A stretch of 64,000 bases of DNA from Paractinoplanes durhamensis. GTDB lineage: Bacteria > Actinomycetota > Actinomycetes > Mycobacteriales > Micromonosporaceae. Both the position numbers and the translations under genes were made by a program. Of this stretch, positions 57,875 through 64,000 are shown piece after piece. Position 1 is the stretch's first letter. Each line of letters starts with the position of its first letter. The stretch is from assembly GCF_016862175.1 (NCBI RefSeq), contig NZ_BOML01000048.1, positions 1-64,000 of the forward strand. Direction: 5' to 3'. The notes beneath the pieces were generated by a model. That model searched no databases, had not been told where the DNA came from, and saw only the letters and a program-made list of their open reading frames with translations.

Positions 57875-58033
57875 ACCCCGGCGGAACCGGCGGGACCGGC
57901 CGTGACCCGCCGCCCGGGCCGGCCTGCCCGGCCCACCGGGCCCGCCCGGATGGCGGCGGCACGGAGGGTGGGACGGCAGCGCCCGGCCCGTGAAACACGG
58001 GACCGGGCGACGTCGTACTCAAAAAGGTTTAAA
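57875..58033. repeat. Intergenic element, copy 1 of a ~155-bp inverted pair
   Basis: It fills the whole gap between the convergent ltrA and panB stops. It is closely similar to the reverse complement of 62707-62862. Shared words include GGGCCGGCCTGCCCGGCCCA, CGCCCGGATGG, GGCAGCGCCC, GGGACCGGGCG and TCGTACTCA followed by AAAAAGGTTT. GC-rich palindromes in the first half and an A-rich end give a terminator-like profile read from panB. Confidence 0.85.
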
Positions 58034-58859
58034 AGGTGTGTTCTGCCGTGGGGAATTCGCCGCCGCGGACCTCGGCCGCGAACTGGCGCGTCGCGTCGCC
58101 CAGAGCGCCCGCCAAATCGGCGTACTGCTTCACGAAGCGCGGCATCCGGCCGGTGCGCATGCCGGCCATGTCCTGCCAGACCAGCACCTGGGCGTCGGTG
58201 TCGGGGCCCGCGCCGATGCCCACCGTGGGGATCGGCAGCTCCTTGGTGACGGTCTTGGCGACCTCGCCGGGGACCATCTCCAGGACGACGGCGAACGCGC
58301 CCGCCTCGGTGACCGCGCGGGCGTCGGCCAGCACCTCGGCGCCCTCGTTCTCACGGCCCTGGACGCGGTATCCGCCCAGCGTGTGCTCGCTCTGCGGGGT
58401 GAAGCCGATGTGCGCCATGACCGGGATGCCGGCGCCGGTGAGGGCCTCGATCTGCGGCGCCACCCGGCGGCCGCCCTCGAGCTTGACGGCGTGCGCGCCG
58501 CCCTCCTTCATGAACCGGACGGCGGTGCGCAGGGCCTGGGTCGGGCCCTCCTCGTAGCTGCCGAACGGCAGGTCGGCGACCACCAGCGCGGTCTTGGTGG
58601 CCCGGACGACCGCGCGGACCAGCGGCAGCAGCTCGTCGACGGTGATCGGCAGGGTGGTCTCGTGGCCGAACACGTTGTTGGCCGCCGAGTCACCGACCAG
58701 CAGGACCGGTACGCCGTTCTGGTCGAAGATCGACGCGGTGTACTGGTCGTAGGAGGTCAGCATCGGCCAGCGATCGCCGCGGGACTTGGCGGCGATGAGG
58801 TCGCGGGTGCGGACCCGTCGGGTGGCCGGACCGCCGTACAGGGTGGGAATCTCCTGCAT
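58029..58859 (-). CDS. panB: 3-methyl-2-oxobutanoate hydroxymethyltransferase
   Basis: First committed step of pantothenate synthesis: methylene-THF plus 2-oxoisovalerate gives ketopantoate. 276 residues. Family motifs are RWPMLTSYDQYTASIFD, LLVGDSAANNVFGHETTLP with the Mg-binding Asp, VKLEGG, and MAHIGFTPQ. GGAG lies eight bases before the ATG at 58859. Its stop lies just inside the repeat element. The corresponding gene in M. tuberculosis is Rv2225, in the same glnA-glnE region. It is co-oriented with nadE, 100 bases downstream of that gene. Confidence 0.95.
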   Translation of the reverse strand: MQEIPTLYGGPATRRVRTRDLIAAKSRGDRWPMLTSYDQYTASIFDQNGVPVLLVGDSAANNVFGHETTLPITVDELLPLVRAVVRATKTALVVADLPFGSYEEGPTQALRTAVRFMKEGGAHAVKLEGGRRVAPQIEALTGAGIPVMAHIGFTPQSEHTLGGYRVQGRENEGAEVLADARAVTEAGAFAVVLEMVPGEVAKTVTKELPIPTVGIGAGPDTDAQVLVWQDMAGMRTGRMPRFVKQYADLAGALGDATRQFAAEVRGGEFPTAEHTF

Positions 58860-58960
58860 CGTCCTTCTCCTTTGCCCTCGAGGCCGCTCGGATGCGGTCC
58901 CCGGGTGCGGTAAATGGTCGCACCGCGCAAGGGCCGGAAGTCAGGGGTAAGTGGAGGTTC

Positions 58961-60742
58961 TCACATCCCTTCCCGAAACCTGTTGGTAATCGGAAGGCGA
59001 CGATCGCGGCCGAACGCCTTGCCGGAGATCTTGGGCCCGGGCGCCGACTGCCGGCGCTTGTACTCGGCCAGGTCGACCAGCCGCAGCACCCGGTCGACCA
59101 GGGCCGGGTCGTTGCCGGCGGCGATCAGCGCGTCCCGCCCGAGGTCGTCGTCGACGTAGCCCTTGATGATCGGGTCGAGCACCGCGTAGTCGGGCAGCGA
59201 GTCGGAGTCCTTCTGATCGGGCCGCAGCTCGGCGCTCGGCGCCTTGGTGATCGAGTTCTCCGGGATCGGGGCGTCACCCTGGGTGTTCCGCCAGCGGGCC
59301 AGCTGCCACACCATCGTCTTGGGCACGTCCTTGAGCGGGTTGAAGCCGCCCACCGAGTCGCCGTAGAGCGTCGAGTAACCGACCGCGAGCTCACTCTTGT
59401 TGCCGGTGGTGAGGACGAGGTGGCCCTCCTGGTTCGACAGCGCCATCAGGATCACGCCGCGCACCCGTGCCTGCAGGTTCTCCACCGCGAGGCCGGAGAG
59501 GGCCATGTTGGCCAGGAACGCGTCGACCATCGGCTGGATCGCTTCGGTGCGGTAGTCGACGCCGGTGCGCTTGGCGAACTCGGCCGCGTCGTCCCGGGAG
59601 TGGCCCGAGGAGTAGCCGCTGGGCATCGAGACGCCGAAGACCCTTTCCGCGCCGAGCGCGTCGACCGCGATCGCCGCGACGACCGCCGAGTCGATCCCGC
59701 CGGACAGCCCGAGAATGACCGATCTGAAACCATTTTTGTTGACATAGTCGCGCAGGCCGAGCACCAGGGCCGACCAGACCTCGGCCTCGTCGACGACCCG
59801 CTCCGCGATGCCACCGTCGCGGCGCCCGCCGTGCGAGGGCCTAGGCGTTTTATCCAGAAAAATGCGGACAATCTCCATGTCGTCGGCGATCCATTGCTCG
59901 ACGATCGGCAACGGGGCGGCCCCGGTCTTCTCCGCGCGATTCGGCTTCGCGTCGGCCGCCGGCAACGGCAGATCATGAATCAACAGCTCCGACGTGAACT
60001 GCCCGGCCCGGGTCAGCAGATCGCCCCCGGCCGTCACGATCATCGAGTCCCCGTCGAACACCAGCTCGTCCTGGGCGCCGACCGCGTTCACGTAGGCCAC
60101 CGTCGCCCCGGCCTCGGCCGCCCGCCGCATCACCAGCGGCAGCCGCACGTCGTCCTTGTTCAGCTCGTACGGCGAGGCGTTGATGTTGAGCACCAGCCCC
60201 GCCCCGGCCCGCCGCGCCGCGGTGAACGGCCCTCCGGCCTGCCAGATGTCCTCGCAGACGGTCAGCGCGATGTCCACCCCGCCGAACCGCACCACGGTCA
60301 GCGAGTTGCCCGGCTCGAAGTACCGGTCCTCGTCGAAGACGCCGTAGTTGGGCAGGTGGTGCTTGTAGTAGCGAGCCACCACCTCCCCGCCGAACAGCAG
60401 CGCCGAGGCATCCCGGCGCCCATGTCCAGGGGTTGCGTCCGAGCTGGTCGCGGCCGGTCCGTCGGCGTCGACATAGCCGACCACCACGGCCAGATCGCCG
60501 AGGCCGTCTTGATCCAAACCTTGCGCCAGCGCGGTCAGGGCGGAGATCGAGGCTTCGACGAATGAGTCCCGGAAAACCAGGTCTTCGATCGGGTAGCCGG
60601 TCAGCATCATCTCCGGGAAGGCCACCAGTTGGGCCCCCGCGTCGGCCGCCTCCCGGGACCAGCGGCGAATCGCCGCCGCGTTGCCGGCGATGTCGCCAAC
60701 CGTCGAGTTCACCTGGGCCAGGGCGATCCGTAGCGTGGGCAT
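58961..60742 (-). CDS. nadE: Glutamine-hydrolysing NAD+ synthetase
   Basis: 593 residues, two domains. The N-terminal nitrilase-type glutaminase has its Glu in VAFPEMMLTGYP, Lys in YYKHHLPNYGVFDE and Cys in LTVCEDIWQ. The C-terminal ATP-pyrophosphatase has the P-loop LGLSGGIDSAVVAAI and the end YKRRQSAPGPKISGKAFG. It amidates nicotinate adenine dinucleotide to NAD using glutamine. The ATG at 60742 has AAGAAT 7 bases upstream, a weak leaderless signal. It is divergent from glnA2. Confidence 0.95.
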   Translation of the reverse strand: MPTLRIALAQVNSTVGDIAGNAAAIRRWSREAADAGAQLVAFPEMMLTGYPIEDLVFRDSFVEASISALTALAQGLDQDGLGDLAVVVGYVDADGPAATSSDATPGHGRRDASALLFGGEVVARYYKHHLPNYGVFDEDRYFEPGNSLTVVRFGGVDIALTVCEDIWQAGGPFTAARRAGAGLVLNINASPYELNKDDVRLPLVMRRAAEAGATVAYVNAVGAQDELVFDGDSMIVTAGGDLLTRAGQFTSELLIHDLPLPAADAKPNRAEKTGAAPLPIVEQWIADDMEIVRIFLDKTPRPSHGGRRDGGIAERVVDEAEVWSALVLGLRDYVNKNGFRSVILGLSGGIDSAVVAAIAVDALGAERVFGVSMPSGYSSGHSRDDAAEFAKRTGVDYRTEAIQPMVDAFLANMALSGLAVENLQARVRGVILMALSNQEGHLVLTTGNKSELAVGYSTLYGDSVGGFNPLKDVPKTMVWQLARWRNTQGDAPIPENSITKAPSAELRPDQKDSDSLPDYAVLDPIIKGYVDDDLGRDALIAAGNDPALVDRVLRLVDLAEYKRRQSAPGPKISGKAFGRDRRLPITNRFREGM

Positions 60743-60813
60743 GCGTCTTATTCTTCCCCACGGACGGCGTGACTATCGCGACCCCGGGACGCCGCAAGGA
60801 CCCCAGGTCAGCG

Positions 60814-60819
60814 TAATCT
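60814..60819 (+). promoter_or_regulatory. -10 hexamer TAATCT of glnA2
   Basis: TAATCT in GCGTAATCTCG, the same context as the lipA promoter. A second GCGTAAT follows 11 bases later (one helical turn), giving two in-phase repeats. A leader of ~50 bases to the start is implied. No clear GlnR box is visible. Confidence 0.45.
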
Positions 60820-60876
60820 CGGCGTAATGACGCCAGTGAAGACTGGCCCGTCAAGGCCCCACTACCAGGAGTGAAC

Positions 60877-62229
60877 GTGGACCGACAGCAGGAGTTCGTG
60901 CTTCGCACTCTCGAGGAGCGCGACATCCGTTTTGTCCGGCTCTGGTTCACCGATGTGCTGGGCACGCTGAAGAGCGTCTCGGTGGCGCCGGCCGAGCTCG
61001 AGAGTGCCTTCGAGGAGGGCATGGGCATCGACGGCTCGGCGATCGAGGGCTTCGCCCGGGTCTACGAGTCGGACATGGTCGCCATGCCCGACCCCACCAC
61101 GTTCCAGGTCTTCCCGTTCGAGGGCGGCGTCTCCGGCGAGAGCGCCCGGATGTTCTGCGACATCCTGCTGCCCGACGGCAGCGCCGCCTGGGCCGACCCG
61201 CGGCACGTGCTGCGCCGCGCCCTGGCCAAGGCGGCCGAGAAGGGCTTCACCTTCTACACCCACCCCGAGGTCGAGTTCTTCCTGATCCAGGACGGCCCGC
61301 TGGACGGCTCGCTGCCGATCCCGGTCGACACCGGCGGCTACTTCGACCACACCACCCACTCGGTGGCGCGGGACTTCCGCCGCCAGGCCGTCCTCGCCCT
61401 CGAGCGGATCGGCATCTCGGTCGAGTTCAGCCACCACGAGGTCGCCCCCGGCCAGCAGGAGATCGACCTGCGCTACGCCGACGCGCTGAGCACGGCCGAC
61501 AACATCATGACGTTCCGGCACGTGGTCAAGGAGGTGGCGCTCTCCCAGGGGGTGCGCGCGACCTTCATGCCGAAGCCCTACACCGACCAGCCCGGCAGCG
61601 GCATGCACACGCACCTGTCGCTGTTCGAGGGCGAGCGCAACGCGTTCTTCGACGCCGACGACCCGCAGAAGCTGTCCAAGACGGCCCGCGCGTTCATCGC
61701 CGGCCTGCTGGTGCACGCCCGGGAATACACCGCGGTGACCAACCAGTGGGTCAACTCGTACAAGCGGCTGTTCCCGCTCCAGCTGCCCAACGCGATCACC
61801 GAGAGCCCCGCGTTCGTCAGCTGGGGCCACCTCAACCGGTCCGCCCTGGTCCGGGTGCCCGCGTTCGGCAAGCCCAACTCGGCCCGCGTCGAGGTCCGCT
61901 CGATCGACTCGGCGACCAACCCCTACCTGGCCTTCGCGGTGATGCTCGGGGCCGGCATGAAGGGCATCGAGGAGGGCTACGAGCTGCCGCCGGGCGCCGA
62001 GGACGACGTCTGGTCGATGTCGCCGGCCGAGCGCAAGGCGATGGGCTACGACGCCCTGCCGGAAAACCTCTCCGAGGCGATCGACGTGATGAGCAAGTCC
62101 GAGCTGGTCGCCGAGGTCCTCGGCGAGCACGTCTTCGACTTCTTCCTGCGGAACAAGCAGGCCGAATGGGAGCAATACCGGCGCGAGGTCACCCCCTACG
62201 AGCGGCAACGTTATCTGGGCGCTCTGTAA
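60877..62229 (+). CDS. glnA2: Glutamine synthetase, GlnA2 type (not adenylylatable)
   Basis: 450 residues. The N-terminus VDRQQEFVLRTLEERDIRFV is diagnostic of actinobacterial GlnA2. Metal and substrate motifs are present: FYTHPEVEFFLIQDG, FSHHEVAPGQQEIDLRYADA, FMPKPYTDQPGSGMHTHLSL and RVEVRSIDSATNPYLAFA. At the adenylylation position it has Trp379 (DDVWSMSPAE), so GlnE cannot modify it. In other actinobacteria GlnA2-type enzymes work as low-activity synthetases or polyamine glutamyl ligases. The GTG at 60877 is chosen because AGGAG lies five bases before it; GTG 60871 overlaps that site. Confidence 0.93.
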   Translation: MDRQQEFVLRTLEERDIRFVRLWFTDVLGTLKSVSVAPAELESAFEEGMGIDGSAIEGFARVYESDMVAMPDPTTFQVFPFEGGVSGESARMFCDILLPDGSAAWADPRHVLRRALAKAAEKGFTFYTHPEVEFFLIQDGPLDGSLPIPVDTGGYFDHTTHSVARDFRRQAVLALERIGISVEFSHHEVAPGQQEIDLRYADALSTADNIMTFRHVVKEVALSQGVRATFMPKPYTDQPGSGMHTHLSLFEGERNAFFDADDPQKLSKTARAFIAGLLVHAREYTAVTNQWVNSYKRLFPLQLPNAITESPAFVSWGHLNRSALVRVPAFGKPNSARVEVRSIDSATNPYLAFAVMLGAGMKGIEEGYELPPGAEDDVWSMSPAERKAMGYDALPENLSEAIDVMSKSELVAEVLGEHVFDFFLRNKQAEWEQYRREVTPYERQRYLGAL

Positions 62230-62249
62230 CCCTGTGGAGATCTTCTTGT

Positions 62250-62286
62250 ACGGTCTCTCCTGACTGCCCGCTGAAGGAGAGACCGT
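62250..62286 (+). promoter_or_regulatory. Hairpin covering the ribosome site and start codon of the DUF350 gene
   Basis: ACGGTCTCTCC pairs perfectly with GGAGAGACCGT (11 bp, 15-base loop). The right arm contains the Shine-Dalgarno GGAG and the first two bases of the GTG start at 62285. It lies 20 bases after the glnA2 stop and has no T-tract. Confidence 0.75.
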
Positions 62287-62710
62287 GCTGCAAGATCTGC
62301 TCGAAGGTGCTGGCCGCAGCATCGTGTTCGGCCTGGTCGGGATCGGCCTGATGGCCCTGGGTTACGTTCTGATCGACATCCTGACCCCCGGCAAGCTCCG
62401 CGACCTGATCTGGTCCGAGCGCAACCCGAACGCCGCGTTACTGCTGGCGGCCAACCAGCTGGGCATCGCCCTGATCGTCTTCACGGCCATCTTCACCAGC
62501 TACGACTCGTTCGCCGACGGCCTGGCCTCGACGGTCATCTTCGGCATCGTCGGCATCGCCATCATGGGCCTGGCCTTCCTGGTGCTCGACTGGATGACCC
62601 CCGGCAAGCTCGGCGAGGTCATCTGCACCCCCGACCGCCACGGCGGCGCCATGGTCTCGGCTGCCACCCACTTCGGCGCCGCGCTGATCATCTGCGCCTG
62701 CATCGCTTAA
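62285..62710 (+). CDS. DUF350 membrane protein
   Basis: 141 residues with four membrane helices arranged as two similar halves: GLVGIGLMALGYVLIDILTP and GIVGIAIMGLAFLVLDWMTP, each followed by GKL. This internal duplication is typical of DUF350 (YjfL-like) proteins, whose function is unknown. GTG at 62285 follows GGAGAG. It lies 55 bases after glnA2 on the same strand and could be its second cistron, subject to the hairpin over its start. It ends where repeat copy 2 begins. Confidence 0.9.
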   Translation: MLQDLLEGAGRSIVFGLVGIGLMALGYVLIDILTPGKLRDLIWSERNPNAALLLAANQLGIALIVFTAIFTSYDSFADGLASTVIFGIVGIAIMGLAFLVLDWMTPGKLGEVICTPDRHGGAMVSAATHFGAALIICACIA

Positions 62711-62862
62711 AACCTTTTTCTGAGTACGAGGTCACGCCCGGTCCCCGCCGCCGCGCCCGGGCGCTGCCCACTCACCCTCCCTGCCGCCACCATCCGGGCG
62801 GTCCTGGTGGGCCGGGCAGGCCGGCCCACGCGCGGGGCCGGCCGGTCGCGCCGGTCCCGGTC
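62707..62862. repeat. Intergenic element, copy 2 (inverted relative to copy 1)
   Basis: It fills the gap between the convergent DUF350 and RNB genes from stop to stop. Its reverse complement aligns along its whole length with 57875-58033; the best block (about 65 bp around GCCGGGCAGGCCGG on the plus strand) differs at only a few positions. Read from the DUF350 gene it begins TTAAAACCTTTTT then TGAGTACGA. Confidence 0.85.
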
Positions 62863-64000
62863 TCAGGCGGTGTGTTCGAACTCGACCTTGCGGGTGGCCG
62901 GGTCGGCGATCGTCAGGCGGGCCCGGATGCGTTCGCCCAGTGGGAGGTCGCCGAGGCAGCGGGCCCGCACCGCCGGGTCGTCGAGGGCGACCGTGCCGCC
63001 CGGCGGGCGGTTGCGGCCCGGGTCGTCGCGGTCGACCACGCCCGCCTCGAACGTCTCGCCCACCCGGCCGTTCAGCAGCACCGCCTCGGCCAGGTCGATC
63101 GCGCCCCGGGTCGCCGAGCCGGCCAGCCGGTCGGTGTCGCCCATCGCCTTGGGCAGCCGGGGCAGCGCCTCCCGCGCCCACTCCGGCACCGCTGAACCGG
63201 CCACCAGGGCCAGGCAGACCTCGGTCGCGTAACGGTCGGCCAGCCGCCGCAGCGGGGCCGTCACGTGCGCGTACGGCGCGCCCACCCCGCCGTGCCCGGT
63301 CTCGGCCGGCGGCGTGCCGTCGAACGGCGTGTAGGCGGCGCCCCGCAGCAGCTCGGCGGCCTGGTCGAGAAAGGCGGCACCGCGCGGCGTCGCCGGGTCC
63401 ACCGCGGCGACCACCGCCCCGACCGAGGCGCCCTCGGGCCAGCCGACGCCGAGCGACCCGGCGGCGGCGCGCAGCTTGGCCACCGCTTCCGGCTTCGGCG
63501 CCGGCATGGTGCGCAGCAGCCCGACCCCGCCGCGCAGCATCAGCCCGGCCGCGGCCATGCCGGTGAGCAGCGAGATCTGCGCGTTGTACTCCTCGACGGC
63601 GAGCGGCGCCCGCAGCACCAGCCGCCAGCCGGCGCCGTCCCGCTCGACCTCCTGCTCGGGCAGCGGCAGGTTGACCGCGCCCCGGTCGGCGGCCCGCCGG
63701 GCGAGCAGCGCCCCGAGCTCCGGCAGCAGCGCGAGCGGTTCCGGCGCCGTCCCGGCGTCGACCTGCCGCTGCACCCCGTCGTAGTCCAGCTTGGCCCGGC
63801 TGCGCACCCGCGCCCGCTCCAGCCCGACGTCGACGATCGCGCCGTCGGCGTCGAGGTCGATGGTCCACAGCACGGCCGGCCGCTCGACATCCGGCAGCAG
63901 ACTGGCCGCCCCTTCACTGAGCACCTCCGGATGCAGCGGAATCCGCCCATCCGGCAGATAGATCGTCTGCCCCCGAACCCAGGTCTCGGCCGCGAGCGCC
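62863..64000 (-). CDS. RNB-domain ribonuclease (RNase II/R type), 5' end outside window
   Basis: 3' part of an exoribonuclease of the RNase II superfamily. The frame is open to base 64000 with RGQTIYLPDGRIPLHPEVLS, the conserved approach to the catalytic centre, so the N-terminus lies outside; the GTG at 63924 is internal. Visible are LSEGAASLLPDVERPAVLWTI, MLRGGVGLLRTMPAP, the family motif APYAHVTAPLRRLADRYATE and a short C-terminus with strands ending ATRKVEFEHTA. The catalytic Asp cluster would be just beyond the window. Convergent with the DUF350 gene through repeat copy 2. Confidence 0.88.
   Translation of the reverse strand, partial: ALAAETWVRGQTIYLPDGRIPLHPEVLSEGAASLLPDVERPAVLWTIDLDADGAIVDVGLERARVRSRAKLDYDGVQRQVDAGTAPEPLALLPELGALLARRAADRGAVNLPLPEQEVERDGAGWRLVLRAPLAVEEYNAQISLLTGMAAAGLMLRGGVGLLRTMPAPKPEAVAKLRAAAGSLGVGWPEGASVGAVVAAVDPATPRGAAFLDQAAELLRGAAYTPFDGTPPAETGHGGVGAPYAHVTAPLRRLADRYATEVCLALVAGSAVPEWAREALPRLPKAMGDTDRLAGSATRGAIDLAEAVLLNGRVGETFEAGVVDRDDPGRNRPPGGTVALDDPAVRARCLGDLPLGERIRARLTIADPATRKVEFEHTA

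Noticed and set aside
60743..60876. GlnR box upstream of glnA2
   Set aside because: GTGAC and two GTAAT half-site-like words occur, but b-sites match poorly; not called.

Overview
The window is very GC-rich actinobacterial chromosome, most like Micromonosporaceae (an Actinoplanes-type organism). This rests on codon usage, GTG starts, many leaderless genes and gene content, not on a database search. Gene order follows the block I know from Mycobacterium tuberculosis around cobT-cobS-gcvT-pepB-dlaT-(TIGR01777 gene)-lipB-lipA-(DUF4191 gene)-(RDD gene)-glnA1-glnE-glnA2-panB. Here that block is stretched by several insertions.

Layout. 1-5410: 3' part of a huge low-complexity/TPR/WG-repeat protein, an aldo/keto reductase, a site-2-type M50 protease and a small protein. 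5495-9655: cobalamin lower-ligand assembly (a fused CobU-CobT and CobS), a YjbR-type protein and GcvT. 9793-15053: leucyl aminopeptidase, then Lpd and a two-lipoyl E2 (SucB/DlaT). 15127-22585: TIGR01777 epimerase, a large membrane protein, LipB, a small membrane protein, a beta-propeller protein, an archaeal-type AspRS behind a well-formed T-box leader, and LipA. The Lpd/E2/LipB/LipA/GcvT group is a lipoate synthesis-and-use neighbourhood. 22586-28713: a 20-bp minisatellite, a surface-anchored protein, a large LuxR-type (LAL) regulator coupled to a tiny upstream gene, and the DUF4191 and RDD membrane proteins.

28822-30367 is glnA1 with a GlnR operator. Its Tyr402 is the expected target of GlnE (51211-54219). 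About 20 kb of accessory DNA lies between glnA1 and glnE: an MFS exporter, an AT-richer XhoI/PaeR7I-like restriction-modification island with two nuclease genes (one frameshifted), an AfsR-like SARP, a drug-type ABC exporter behind a perfect operator-like dyad, two GT-C mannosyltransferase-like proteins plus a third large membrane protein, an Lrp regulator beside a frameshifted amino-acid dehydrogenase, and an Hsp20 locus with its own regulators.

54221-64000: amidotransferase, VOC protein, lipoprotein, WYL regulator, LtrA, PanB, NadE, the non-adenylylatable GlnA2, a DUF350 protein with a hairpin over its ribosome site, and the 3' part of an RNB ribonuclease.

The most striking non-coding signals are: the T-box (Asp codon GAC in the specifier position, TGGC matching a G73 discriminator); a ~155-bp element present in inverted orientation in the two convergent gaps around panB-nadE-glnA2; and a recurrent -10 hexamer exactly 7 nt before the start codon of about a dozen genes. 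No tRNA, rRNA, CRISPR array, insertion sequence or replication origin was seen.
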